In this document: positions 33,836 to 45,011 of the stretch, in pieces
How the letters are laid out: every line of letters begins with the position of its first letter
Numbering within the stretch: the first letter of the stretch is position 1
Source of the DNA: Paramyrothecium sp. XJ0827
Lineage: Eukaryota; Ascomycota; Sordariomycetes; Hypocreales; Stachybotryaceae
Direction: 5' to 3'
Length of the DNA: 64,000 nucleotides
Assembly: GCA_020881915.1 (NCBI GenBank)
Contig: JAJFPB010000007.1
Location: 1,116,001-1,180,000, forward strand
Position numbers and translations under genes: made by a program
The notes under the pieces: model-generated
The model's input: the letters and a program-made list of their open reading frames with translations, nothing else
The model's database searches: none
What the model was told of the DNA's origin: nothing

Positions 33836-36019
33836 ATGAGCCGCGCAGTGGTGCAAAAGCTGGCGCCGTGGCATGGCAGGCTTGTGTGCGGCACCTCAAG
33901 ACAGACGCTGTCCAGCAGGTGGCTACAGGATGCAGCTCGGGGGACAAGGGGTCGATTGAGACGCGACCCCGGACAGACCCTGGCTGCGTCTCAGCTTCGT
34001 CACCTGAGCACGACCGAGTTCAGATCCGACGGGAGCGACGACGCGCAGTCCGGCACCTACAGCGAGGCGGACCACGAGCATGCCGTCATCTCCACCTTTG
34101 ACCTCTTCTCCATTGGCATTGGGCCGTCGTCGTCGCACACGGTCGGCCCGATGCGCGCCGGCAACATCTTCGTGGCTGACCTCGTCGAGGCGGACCTCCT
34201 CCAGAAAGCCCACAAGATCCGCGTCTCCATCTACGGCAGCCTCGCTCTCACCGGCGAGGGGCACATGACGCCCTCCGCGCTGCTGCTTGGGCTGGAGAGC
34301 GCGGACGTCGAGACGGTGGACACGGCCCACGTGCCCGCCCGGTTTGCGGAGATCAAGAAGACCAAGAAGCTCTTCCTGGGCCACGGGCTCGGGCTGGGCA
34401 AGGGCAAGGAGGTTGCGTTTGACTATGAGCGCGACTTCACCTGGGAATGGGGCCGGAAGCTGCCTCTGCACAGCAATGGCATGCGGCTTTCCGTCTTTGA
34501 CAAGGAAGGGTATATCCTTGCGACAAACGATCTTTTCAGTGTAGGCGGTGGCTTCGTTGTCAACGGTGCCATGTCCATTACATCGGCAAATGCTTCAGAG
34601 ACGCAGAGTGCCACGGAGGAAGCAGGTTCAACAGACCTTCAAGCTGACGGGGTCGGGAAGCATCCCGCCGATTTGGCGGAGAACATGTATTACAAGGAGA
34701 TCCGAAGGTCAGATGCGGAAGGCGATCGCCGGACGGGGCAAGAGGTGAAGCCTCTGGAGGATGTCTCCAACGAAGATGCACCCCAACTCGAGTCTGGTCA
34801 AACGGAGTCGCCAAACTCCGTCTCCTCTGCCGCAGCTTCGGACACGTCAACCACGGCGCTGCAAGCGGAGCCCGAAAAGGTTGAGCGCTCCGCCAAGCAG
34901 CCCACGTACCCGTTCCGCGATGCCACGAGCCTTCTGGCCTTGTGCAACAAGCACAACCTGACCATCGCTCAGCTCGTCTACGAGAACGAGAAGAGCAATG
35001 GGTACACCGACGACGAGATCCACCAGAAGCTGTTTCGGATCTGGCAAGTCATGGACGACAGCATCTTGGAAGGCGTGCAGGCGCCCCTCGACACGACCCT
35101 CCCGGGCTCTCTCAAGCTGCACCGACGGGCGCCGGCCTTGTATCAACGCCTCACCAGGGGCTTGTATCCGAACAAGCAGTCTGGTGCCCTGGACGGAGGC
35201 CCGCGTCAACAAAGCTCCTCTTCGAGCAGTAGCCAGACCAACAGCAACAGCGAGGCAATCGGCTCCCCATCGTCTGTTCCCGCGAGAGCGACGCCCACCG
35301 GTTTGAGTCACAGAAGACCGGTCGGCAAGAGACAGCCTCCGCGCGTCCACGGCTCTCTGTATCACCCGATTTCGCCGTCGCCGCAGCGTCGCACCGCCTT
35401 CCCACCCATGGACTACCTCACCGTCTACGCCATGGCGGTCAACGAGACCAACGCAGCCGGCGGGCGCATCGTCACGGCGCCAACCAACGGCGCCGCGGGC
35501 ATCATCCCCGCGGTGCTCAAGTACACGATCGAGTTCATCAGCGACGACGCCGAGCGCGACATTCCCACGTTCCTCCTGACGGCCGCGGCCATCGGCATGC
35601 TCTACAAGCGCGGGGCGACCATCTCGGCGGCCGAGGGCGGGTGCATGGCCGAGGTGGGCGTCGCGTGCTCCATGGCCGCGGGGGCCTTCGCGGCGTGCAT
35701 GGGCGCCAGCCCGGAGACCATCGAGCAGGCAGCCGAGATCGGCATCGAGCACAACCTGGGCCTGACGTGCGACCCCATCGGCGGGCTGGTGCAGGCGCCG
35801 TGCATCGAGCGCAACGCCCTGGGCGCCATCAAGGCCATCTCGAGCGCGAACCTGGCCCTCAGCAGCGAGGCCGGCACCCAGAAGGTCAGGCTAGACGACG
35901 CCATCCGCGCCATGCGCCTGACGGCCAAGGGCATGCGCAACGAGTTCAAGGAGACGAGCCTGAGCGGCCTGGCGACGAGCGTGCCACTGAACATCCCGGT
36001 CAGCGTGCCGGACTGCTGA
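33836..36019 (+). CDS. L-serine dehydratase (L-serine ammonia-lyase), iron-sulphur type
   Basis: A single-exon gene of 727 aa. The first 60 residues are rich in Arg/Ser/Leu and poor in acids, suggesting a mitochondrial presequence. The beta domain begins at about 84 with [20 protein letters not shown] and runs to about 250. A low-complexity linker (about 255-365) follows, then alpha-domain text from about 365. This is interrupted by a Ser/Gln/Arg-rich insert (about 445-520) and resumes at [19 protein letters not shown]. Cys603, Cys645 and Cys656 have the spacing of the three [4Fe-4S] cysteines of bacterial SdaA (42 and 11 residues apart). The enzyme splits L-serine into pyruvate and ammonia. 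Codon third positions are almost all G or C. Eukaryotic serine dehydratases are usually PLP enzymes; Fe-S versions occur in many fungi. Confidence 0.88.
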   Translation: MSRAVVQKLAPWHGRLVCGTSRQTLSSRWLQDAARGTRGRLRRDPGQTLAASQLRHLSTTEFRSDGSDDAQSGTYSEADHEHAVISTFDLFSIGIGPSSSHTVGPMRAGNIFVADLVEADLLQKAHKIRVSIYGSLALTGEGHMTPSALLLGLESADVETVDTAHVPARFAEIKKTKKLFLGHGLGLGKGKEVAFDYERDFTWEWGRKLPLHSNGMRLSVFDKEGYILATNDLFSVGGGFVVNGAMSITSANASETQSATEEAGSTDLQADGVGKHPADLAENMYYKEIRRSDAEGDRRTGQEVKPLEDVSNEDAPQLESGQTESPNSVSSAAASDTSTTALQAEPEKVERSAKQPTYPFRDATSLLALCNKHNLTIAQLVYENEKSNGYTDDEIHQKLFRIWQVMDDSILEGVQAPLDTTLPGSLKLHRRAPALYQRLTRGLYPNKQSGALDGGPRQQSSSSSSSQTNSNSEAIGSPSSVPARATPTGLSHRRPVGKRQPPRVHGSLYHPISPSPQRRTAFPPMDYLTVYAMAVNETNAAGGRIVTAPTNGAAGIIPAVLKYTIEFISDDAERDIPTFLLTAAAIGMLYKRGATISAAEGGCMAEVGVACSMAAGAFAACMGASPETIEQAAEIGIEHNLGLTCDPIGGLVQAPCIERNALGAIKAISSANLALSSEAGTQKVRLDDAIRAMRLTAKGMRNEFKETSLSGLATSVPLNIPVSVPDC

Positions 36020-37625
36020 GGTCAGAGGTGGTTAATTGGCGAACTTTGGGGGTTTTACAAGAGCAGGCGAGTTGGATGGTTAATTGAGCTATACAGACAT
36101 CAAGAGTCGGCTCCAAAGGCGTTGTTCTGGTGCAAGTCTACCGGTACTCTTGTTGTAATCTATTTTTAAAAGCATGACTTTGCATTGTGGATTCTTTCAT
36201 TGGCAATAACGCCTTTCCAACAACTTATCAAGCAGGCATGTGCTTTTTCATTCTCACTGGACACAGGATAGAGTAGGGTTTGATCGATGACGGTCTAATA
36301 ATACTCAATGGGAACGGGTGATCTAAATAGAGGCAACCCATGTTCTCCATGTTTGCCATCGCCGCATTCGCCAACACACGACAAGTGATTAGAATAGTCG
36401 CCGTTTCCGACCACAAACCTCTCGTCTATTGGTCAAGAGACGACGTTGTGCCGGGCCCGGGGTCGCCGGCGAAGCGTTGCTCTACCACCAAGCAAGAGGC
36501 TTTCGCCATCCATGTCCTATTGACAAATTGTGATGCAATTGGAAGCCATTCCTTGTCATTGAACCAGACCCGTGCCGACTTGGCATAGCATAGCAAGGCC
36601 GTGGGATTCACTCGGAGCGAGCGAGCTGTCCAACACTTCCTCCCCGCTCCCCTGTGTAAGAGCCAGAAGGAACTTCAGTGTGCGGCACACTCGCCGACTC
36701 TGCACTATTTCAGGGGCAGCAGCGCTCACCCCCGGTCTAGCTCGGCCGTTCTCGTAAGGCCACAGTCCCCAGATTAGAAGGTCGTCAGGCAAGGATCCAC
36801 CATGCGGGCACGAACAAGGTGCTGAGAGGCTGGCGGTTCGGCAATCTGCCGTTGCATAACCGGGTCGGATGCTACCGAGGACCTTTTCTAGAAAGATGCT
36901 CACCTGCGGCAGCTGAGCGCCAGAAATGCAACTCAGAGTAATACTACGGTAACGGCCAGAGATCGTTCAGGTCAAAGGGCCTAGTAAAAGCCGTCATTTT
37001 GTCTAGACCCTGGTGCAAGTGAGTACATGGAATAGTCTAGCGGACCCATACATCTATGCTTCGTGGAAAGGAATGGCTGGGGCTCGCAATAGTAGATGCA
37101 CAGCTGCGGCACATGAGCTTGCCTTGATAGAGATTGGTCGTCAACTCATCTTTAGCCAGCTCGTAGCCCCTTTACCTCGGCGGATTCACCGTCCTCAGCG
37201 AACTCCCATACTAAAGACAGCGTGGCGACATGCACCGCATCGAACCAACACCACCGGCAAAAGCAGCCCTGCGATGGCGATCCACTTAGTTCAAGCACAA
37301 AATACCACCTCCGGCACCCAAGCTCGCGTGTTGATTGGTCCAGGTACGAGCATAGTATTGTCTTCCCTGTTTCCTCCTGGAGGGTATTATCCGCGGAAGG
37401 AATAAACTCCCACAAAAGGATCGACGGGGAATATAGCGTGAAATGCCAATTGGGCAACTTGATTCGTCGAGGAACGAGGTCCAAAGAGACCCTGGAGACT
37501 ATAATCGAGTCCACTGTGGTTGCTCAACTTATAAGTAGAGCCATGCTTTTGTTTACGGAATTGAAGTGTTCCCAAGCACAACCACTCTCTCACTCTCTGT
37601 TCCGTTGAGCCCAAATCCACGCAAG
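36020..37625. other. Intergenic
   Basis: 1.6 kb without recognisable genes. Composition falls back to mixed bases between two very GC-rich coding regions. Confidence 0.4.
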
Positions 37626-38438
37626 ATGCTCTTCACCAAGGCCTTCTCCCTCGCCGCCGCGGCCGCCGCGGTCGCCGCGCACGACTTCCGCGAGACCTTT
37701 GAGGGCTACAAGTTCATCAAGTCGGGCCCCAAGGAGCTCAAGCCCAAGATCGACTACGAGTGGTACGGCGCGCAGCACGCCCTGGCCGCGTTCCGCAAGC
37801 ACCTCGGCCCGGACGAGATGCTCGCGCTGCTCCAGCCCGACATCGCCGAGGCCGACGCCTACTGGCACGGCGTCGTCGCCAACTCGACGGGCAAGTGGGT
37901 GCCCACCGACGGCTTCGTCACGGCCTTCCTGCCCAACCTGACGGCCTGGTCGTACGCGGCGTGGATGCGCACGCCCCTGTGGGACGCGGCCAACAACCTG
38001 GCCAACCCGGAGCACTACTTCAAGCGCACCGTCGAGATCTCGCCCGGCGTGCTGCAGTCCGAGATCCTCGAGGGCTGGGGCGGCGTCATCACCCTCTTCG
38101 ACATCCCCACGCTCGGCCTGCCCGACCGCGCCAAGTACCCCTTCCTGCGCGAGCAGAAGGAGTTCCCCCTCCAGGTCGCCGGCCCCAAGGTGCTCAAGGA
38201 CGGCACCACCTTTGGCGTGCTGCACATCTCGGCGCGCGACGTGCCCAAGCCCAAGCGCGAGCCGTACGCCGGCGTCGAGGTCCGCGCCACCGTGTGGTAC
38301 CCGGACGGCGTCGAGGACGCCCACATTGAGATCGAGCGCCAGCACATCACCACCGAGATCATCAACACGGCGCTCCAGTGCCAGAAGGAGATTGTGTCGG
38401 GCGTCTTTGCTCCCCCTCCTCCCCCTACCTCCGCGTAG
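37626..38438 (+). CDS. Secreted protein of unknown function, 270 aa
   Basis: A single-exon gene with nearly exclusive G/C third positions. A signal peptide (MLFTKAFSLAAAAAAVAA) is followed by a mature region starting HDFRETFEGYKFI. Two N-glycosylation sites are visible (NSTG, NLTA) and there is only one cysteine, so the fold is not disulphide-stabilised. The middle reads YWHGVVANSTGKWVPTDGF, LTAWSYAAWMRTPLWDAANN and FKRTVEISPGVLQSEILEGW, and the tail ends in PPPPPTSA. The many Trp/Tyr and the HxxD/E pairs could suit a small-molecule binding barrel, but I recognise no family. ATG 37626 is preferred over an in-frame upstream codon because the signal peptide starts there. Confidence 0.6.
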   Translation: MLFTKAFSLAAAAAAVAAHDFRETFEGYKFIKSGPKELKPKIDYEWYGAQHALAAFRKHLGPDEMLALLQPDIAEADAYWHGVVANSTGKWVPTDGFVTAFLPNLTAWSYAAWMRTPLWDAANNLANPEHYFKRTVEISPGVLQSEILEGWGGVITLFDIPTLGLPDRAKYPFLREQKEFPLQVAGPKVLKDGTTFGVLHISARDVPKPKREPYAGVEVRATVWYPDGVEDAHIEIERQHITTEIINTALQCQKEIVSGVFAPPPPPTSA

Positions 38439-38730
38439 ATGGAGGTGGTGCAGCAGGCATGATCGGACGCGGGCTGGTGCAGACGGAAGGGAGTATAACT
38501 GTATATCATGTATAGACCAAGCCATATAGACGTACAATCACATGTTCATTCTTGCTACTTCATAATTCATGATAAAAGTCAGTGTCTGAAAGCCAAACGA
38601 TCCATTCTGGATAAACTCTGCGGCCCCGTCTAATTCGAAAGAAACAAACTCTTAGGGGTATCTCAACAAATGTTCCTCATGCCATTCATAATCTGTCCCC
38701 TTCTTCCTGGGTATATCCACGCCCTGGTCT

Positions 38731-39726
38731 CTACGCAACTCTCCCTCGCTTGGGCTCTCTCTGAGCCGGATCCTCGTAGATCTTCTCCTCGCCGTCACCC
38801 GGGCTTGCTCGTTTACGCCCTGCCTTGGCGTTCATCCTCGCTGCTCCCTGCAGCTCCTTGATCTCTCGCTCCGCTCGATCGAGCCGGCTTTGCAGGTCGG
38901 TGACCTGCCGCTTGAGGTGCCTGTTCCTGCTCAACAGGTCGTCGCGTTCCTGGGCGAGCTCCTTGTTCTCCTTGACCAGCTGCTCCTCCCGACGCTTGCT
39001 GTCGCTCGAGGAGTCCACGACTTGTCGCCGTGTCCTTTGGGCTTGAGGCGCTGGCTTGGTAGGGCCCTTGGCGGATGATTGCCCACGTTCGCGATCCTTC
39101 TTCAGCTGTTTCAAGTGCGCATCTTGTTGGGACAGAGGCCCATTGGCGGGGACGTCGTCGCAGAGGGTGTCGCAGCATTGGCTCAACCCATCGGATTGAG
39201 CAGAGTAGACCCTCCAGGTTCCGCAATCGGTGCGTTTGTCGTGGGCGAGGGTGGTCCTTGTGACAATGGTGGATCTGCGCTCGGCGACATGTGCGCAGGC
39301 CAAAACCACAAACGTCCGCCGGGTAGCCGTCACGTCCTTGGCCATGGTGACTACCAGCTTGCTGCGTGGTCCGTAGAGGGTGAACAGCCACTCGTCGTCA
39401 TGCCCGCGGTACATTTCCTCCGTCATCAAAACCTCCAGCTCCTCCCGCGAGTGGTAGTTGATGCCGTGGACCTTGTTAACGTCGTCGAAGACTGGCTTCC
39501 ATGTCTTCCAATCTCTGATCTGAATGGTCTCCTCGGGCTTGGCTGGCGTTGGCGCTGGGGCTTGGTTGCGGACGGTTGGCTTGGGTGCGAGCGCATTGAG
39601 CTGCTGCTTGGATCGACGTTTGAGAACGGTTCGTCCATCGGGATACTTCACCTCTCCACTCGCAGTAGTTTTGAGGACTCGTATCGGATTCTGGGTCTTG
39701 GACCGGCTGGCGCTGAGGATAGGCAT
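38731..39726 (-). CDS. Coiled-coil protein with basic tail, probably nuclear, 331 aa
   Basis: A single-exon gene from ATG 39726. The N-terminal 75 residues are basic and proline-rich (TVLKRRSKQQLNALAPKP). Residues about 70-165 form a folded block with WKTWKPVFDDVNKVHGINYH and RGHDDEWLFTLYGPRSKLVV. From about 230 the chain becomes charged, and residues about 245-295 form a clear heptad coiled coil (EEQLVKENKELAQERDDLLS, RLDRAEREIKELQGA). The tail ends in RKRASP and EPKRGRVA, basic clusters compatible with nuclear import. I do not recognise the family, and no enzymatic motif is seen. It is divergent from the next gene at 41000. Confidence 0.5.
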   Translation of the reverse strand: MPILSASRSKTQNPIRVLKTTASGEVKYPDGRTVLKRRSKQQLNALAPKPTVRNQAPAPTPAKPEETIQIRDWKTWKPVFDDVNKVHGINYHSREELEVLMTEEMYRGHDDEWLFTLYGPRSKLVVTMAKDVTATRRTFVVLACAHVAERRSTIVTRTTLAHDKRTDCGTWRVYSAQSDGLSQCCDTLCDDVPANGPLSQQDAHLKQLKKDRERGQSSAKGPTKPAPQAQRTRRQVVDSSSDSKRREEQLVKENKELAQERDDLLSRNRHLKRQVTDLQSRLDRAEREIKELQGAARMNAKAGRKRASPGDGEEKIYEDPAQREPKRGRVA

Positions 39727-40999
39727 CGTTCAATTGGGGATGGTGGAAGCAGATGCTGCAGTGAAGGATGCGACTGAAGGGATCTGAAGGCCGACGTGAT
39801 GCGATGCGGTGATGGTAACGAGGGTTTTGCAGACTGAGCCAGAAGTTTTCGAAAGGGAAAAAAAAAACTTTCTGATATTGCTATGTTTTCCGTTTGCCAG
39901 GTGATGGGCGAACGTTTATAATACCATTGTTGAGGTGGAAGTGAATGGGCATGGGCTGCCGGCAGCTGGCCGCCATTCAGACATTCAGACAATGAACCAG
40001 CCCATTGTCTATTGTTTGCGCTCGGCTTAACTTGAGCATCGTTTCTAAAAATTAATGAACGAATAGTGCAAGCGCCAAAGGTTCAAGTGTGCAATCGAGG
40101 TTGGCTTTGTGCGATCCTGTCTTGATGAGAGGCCAGTTCGCCGCAACATATATTTCATGCTTTTCTATGTAGAGCCACCGTCATTTTGGAAAATTATGAA
40201 GCACGAGATTACTGTCAAATCTCCCATACTAGACCAAGACCAGGTGTTCGCATCTTTTAGCACCATATGCTGCCTCCACAACAGGTCATGGCTGGGCGTT
40301 GCTCGTCCGTGTAAGTGACGGACGCAGTCGGCAGTTGCAATGACAAAGGGATCGTAATAAGAGCTGTACAATGCAAAATCTACGCCAGCCATTCATGAGC
40401 TATACAAGTTACAAACGGCCTTTGTCTTGTTACACAGTGAATTTGATCTGCACGTCGTGACGAGTGGCTACCCGATTGAGCCTGCCGACAGCATCAACCC
40501 CGAGAACCCGAACGCTGCAGCTCGGCCAATCCCGGTGCGCACGACACATTGATTTCGTAACTGGCGGCATCTTCCCCGGCCCTGCGGAGACGCCACACTG
40601 CGGAGACCGCATTAGCTCGATGCGACCAGTCATCCGATGGCCGGGCGTTGCATTTCAGCCAACCCGCCCTTATCAGAGCGCGCCGAAGGGTCGGGGGTCT
40701 GTCTTATCTCCCCATCCCGTTGGCTGCGGCATCCGATTGAGTTGACACACTGATTGCCCGCGATGTCTGATTGCCAAGAGGTGGAGCAGCCGATTGGGAT
40801 GGCACGAGAATGAGGGGATGCCGGCCCGGTGGCTGTCTTATCGCATCACACGGGGCGCGGGGATCGTCCAGCTAGGGAACTCAAATGAAGACATAAAGGG
40901 CGTTGGCGGGCTGCTCTTTTTCCGTTGCCCAGTCCCTGTTTGTTTACTTGTCTGTCCAAGAGAAGCCGTAAAATAGAAGCTATCGTGAACAAAGCCACA
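39727..40999. other. Shared upstream region of two divergent genes
   Basis: About 1.3 kb. A poly-A run occurs at 39861-39869. No additional coding sense is recognised. Confidence 0.4.
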
Positions 41000-43227
41000 A
41001 TGGGCTCCATCATACCAGTTCAGGGCGCGCCTCACCCCTTCGACCCTCTGGGTCCGGACGAGATCCGTCTCGCGACAGCCACCGTGAAGAAGCAATACGG
41101 CGACTGCTCGTTCAACGTCGTGTCGCTGCACGAGCCTCGCAAGGCCGAGATGCTCAAGTGGCTCGACAACCCGGCCGACGAGTCGTTGCGTCCGCATCGC
41201 GTCGCCGACATCGTCGTGATTGCGAAGGGCGGCAAGGCGTACGACTGCCACGTCGACTTGACAGACGGCCCGTCCATCACCAAGTGGGAGTATCTGGAGG
41301 GTCTTCAGCCGATGGTGAGCTAGCGTTGACTATTGGTGAAACATGTGACCTGGGCGTGTATTGACTTCGTGTCCGCTAGATTATCCTGGAAGAGCTCAAG
41401 ATCGTGGAGGAAGTATGTCGCAAAGACCCCAAGGTCATCGAGCAGTGCCGCATCTCCGGAATCCCCGAGGAAGACATGCACAAGGTTTACTGCGACCCTT
41501 GGACCATCGGCTACGACGACCGCCATGGCAGCACTGTCCGCCTCCAGCAGGCCCTCATGTACTACCGCCCGGACGTCGATACCTGCCAGTACCAATATCC
41601 CCTCGACTTCTGTCCCATCTACGACGGCGAGAAGAAGACCATCATAGACATTGATATCCCCGAGGTCCGGCGGCCCTTGAGCAAGACGCCGCCCATCGAC
41701 TACATCCCGAGGTACGTCAAGGAGAAGGGCGGATACAGGACCGATCTGAAGCCTCTCAATGTCGTCCAGCCGGAGGGCGTGTCGTTCCGCATGGACGGCA
41801 GGGAGATTGAGTGGCAGAACTGGAAGTTCCACATCGGCTTCAACTACAGGGAGGGCATCGTGTTGAACAACATCACCTACAACGACAAGGGCACTCGCCG
41901 TCCCATATTCTACCGTCTCTCCCTCGCCGAGATGGTCGTCCCATAGTGAGTTCTGGCTGTAACAGTGACCCATCTCATGCTGACGCTGGGCCAGTGGCAA
42001 CCCCGTGCATCCTCACCAGCGCAAGCATGCCTTCGACCTCGGCGAGTACGGCGCCGGCTACATGACCAACTCGCTCTCGCTCGGCTGCGACTGCAAGGGC
42101 TCCATCCACTACCTCGACGCCGACTTCCCCACGGCCGAGGGGTCCATCCGCACCGTCAAGAACGCCGTGTGCATCCACGAGGAGGACGCGGGCATCCTGT
42201 TCAAGCACCTCGACTTCCGCGACGACTCCTTCACCGTCACGCGCGCCCGCCGCCTCATCGTCCAGCAGATCTTCACGCCCGCCAACTACGAGTACGTGGT
42301 GCAGTGGATCTTCCACCAGGACGGCACCATCCAGTTCGAGGTCCGCCTCACCGGCATCCTGAACACGTACGCCCTGGGCGACGGCGAGGACCCCGCGCCC
42401 TGGGGCACATGCGTGTACCCGGGCGTCAACGCGCACAACCACCAGCACCTGTTCTGCCTGCGCGTCGACCCCATGGTGGACGGCGTCAACAACACCGTCA
42501 ACGTCGTCGACGCCGTGCCGAGCGACGCCCCCGTGGGCAGCGACGAGAACCCGTACGGCAACGCCTTCTACGCCAAGAAGACGAAGCTCGACACGACCGG
42601 CAGCGCTGTGACGGATTACGACGGCGCGACGAGCCGGACCTGGGAGATTGTGAATGAGTCCAGCATCCACCCCTACAGCAAGAAGCCGGCGTCGTACAAG
42701 CTGGTCAGCAGGGAGGTGCCTGGCCTGCTGCCGAAGGAGGGCAGTCTGGTCTGGAAGCGTGCCGCGTTTGCACGCCACGCCGTCCACGTCACCAAGTGTG
42801 AGTTTTTATTATACCTTCCTTTAGCCATATCATTCTCTGATCATCCACAGACCAGGACGACCAACTATGGCCCGCGGGCCGTCACGTCCCCCAGACCTCC
42901 GGGGAGCCGTCCCTCGGCATCACGGAATGGATCGGCGACGGCAGTGAGTCCATCGACAACACAGACGTCGTGCTCTGGCACACGTTTGGCGTCGTCCACA
43001 TCCCCAGCCCGGAGGACTTCCCCGTCATGCCCGTCGAGCCCGTCACGCTGCTGCTGCGGCCGCGCAACTTCTTCCGCAACAACCCCGTGCTGGACGTGCC
43101 GCCGAGCTATTCGATCACGCCGAGCCAGGTCGCCAAGGGGGAGAAGGATGGCGTGTACGACGCGACGGATAAGCTGAGTCGGCTGGCTTTTGAGAATGGC
43201 GGTGACTGCTGTAAGCATGGGTCGTGA
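41000..43227 (+). CDS. Copper amine oxidase (topaquinone type)
   Basis: Four exons: 41000-41314, 41380-41945, 41995-42797 and 42851-43227 (686 aa). The start context ACAATGGGC is good. The topaquinone tyrosine is Tyr392 in ANYEYVVQW (consensus N-Y-D/E). Copper histidines appear as H443 and H445 in HNHQHLFCLRVD, and a third lies in WHTFGVVHIPSPEDFPVMP. MVVPYGNPVHPHQRKHAFDL and FDLGEYGAGY, spanning the second splice, are typical of the catalytic domain. No signal peptide is seen and the last residues (KHGS) are not a clear peroxisomal signal. The enzyme oxidises primary amines to aldehydes, releasing ammonia and H2O2. Convergent with a transporter of the anion/cation symporter family. Confidence 0.92.
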
Positions 43228-43363
43228 GGACAAACGCGGAACAACTTGTTGGTTGCAAAAACCCACCATTATGTGTATGTTAATGTTGTCACACATTGAA
43301 ACGAGGTAAAGCGCAATGATATTGCTTCTAAGTCTATCATCTTCTATTTTACCATGTCTTCAC

Positions 43364-45011
43364 TCACGGCTTCCAACGAAACCCCGGGTGTTTCCAGTCC
43401 AGATCCTCAATCTGCTGGGGCGTCAATCCCACCAACTCCTTGTCGACGTCTCTATCATCCCTCTTCTTGTTATCCCTCTTCATCCACACGAGCGTCAGCG
43501 CTGAGACAACCAGGATAGAGCTCGATGTTGCCAAATTCAGCCCATTGCCAATGTAGTAGTTCGGCGCATCCCACGGCAGAAACGACCACGCCGCCACCAG
43601 GCCGCCGATGCTGCCGATCATGACGTTGGCGCCAATGGCCGCACTGCGCGCCGTGTCGCTGACGACGTTGGCGGAGACCTGTGCGTTGGTCAGCGGCGCG
43701 CCGGTGAATGCCGACGAGGCGATGAGGAAGGTCGCGGCGTAGCGGACGGCCTGGTCCTGCGATCCGATGAACATGCTGTATCCGACCATGACGAGGGGCG
43801 CCGAGAGCACCAGCCAGATCTGTCGCTTGTCGGTGCGCCAGCTGATCAGCGGGAACAGCACGGTGAAGACGGCGCCGACGGCGTATGGCGGCACCGTGTA
43901 GAGCTGCTGCTGGACGGTCGTGCTGTCCTGGTAGATGGAGCGAACAATGGTTGGGGCGAAAAACGAAAGGCCCTGCACGGTGATGTTGTTGAAGAAGAAG
44001 ACCAATGACGTGCTGAGCGTCACTGGGCTCAAGATTCCCCGAACGACCTTTGTTGTATCCATCTTGTCCAGGACCGCCGTGGTGCCGACACGCTCCGACT
44101 TGACGCGAGAGATGGCCAAGTTCTTCTCCTCTGGTGTAAGCCAGGTAGCCGTGGCAGGCCTGTCGGTCAAGGTGAGGAAGCCAAGCAGCCCCAGGCCGAT
44201 GGTTATGATGCCCTCGATGGCAAAGATCATGCGCCAGCTGTGCAGGCCGCCGAACCCGTCGAGCGTCAGGATCGCCGACGCGAGCAGCCCGCCGAACGCG
44301 CCCGCCAGTGGCGCCGTGACGATGTACAGCGACAGCCGGAAGGCGAGCTCCGCGCGGCGGTACCAGCGCGACAGGTAGTAGGCGATGCCGGGCAGCATGC
44401 CGGCCTCGAAGATGCCGAGGAGGAAGCGCACGACGGCGGCCTGCGGGATGGTCTGGACGAAGGCCGTCCCCAGGGACGCGATGCCGAACAGGACGGTCGT
44501 CAGCGGGAGGAACCAGCCGGGGCCCATCCACTTGCAAAGGAGGTTGGAGGGGATCTCGAAGACGATGTAGGAGATGTAGAAGGCGGTGATGACGACGTTG
44601 TAGTCGTAGCCCTGCATTCCCAGGTCTCTGTCCAGCCCGGCGATTTTGGCATTTCCTAGGCCTATTAGTCTCGTTCTTGGGCGAAATCTCCATCAAGGGT
44701 CTCGACTTACCGATGTTCGCGCGGTCGATGAAGCAAAACATGTAAAGCATAGCAACGGTCGGCACGATGTACAAGTCAATCTTGAGCCTCAGCTTCCTCT
44801 CGGCCGCAGGGTCATATTGGACCAAGGGCTGGCCATATCTGACGGGACACTCTGTCAACGACGCCATTTCTTGGTGAAGAACAGGAAGTAGAGTAGTAAT
44901 CATGGCATACCTGTCAGTTGCAGCATGTCCATCGTCAGCTGCGTTGTGCGCCGAGGACTCGCTGACGGAATCGGCGAGGGCCGTCTCCACGTCTCCCGCT
45001 GCTCGTGCCAT
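43364..45011 (-). CDS. MFS transporter, ACS (allantoate/pantothenate/nicotinate permease) family
   Basis: Three exons: 45011-44911, 44838-44711 and 44655-43364 (506 aa). The first intron restores ATDRYGQPLVQYDPAAERKL. The second restores FCFIDRANIGNAKIAGLD, a phrase typical of the fungal Dal5/Tna1/Liz1 group. Further marks are YNVVITAFYISYIVFEIPSN and RFLLGIFEAGMLPGIAYYLS. Twelve helices can be counted. Family members import organic anions, vitamins or nitrogen compounds at the plasma membrane. Its 3' end lies 136 bp from that of the copper amine oxidase, so a shared nitrogen-related role is possible but unproven. Start ATG 45011 is the first methionine in frame. Confidence 0.85.

Noticed and set aside
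34847..35752. 301-codon open frame opposite the serine dehydratase
   Set aside because: A shadow frame caused by extreme third-position GC of the real gene; the Arg/Gly/His-rich text is typical of such mirrors. The same applies to long frames opposite 37590-38537, 41975-42787 and 50290-51432.
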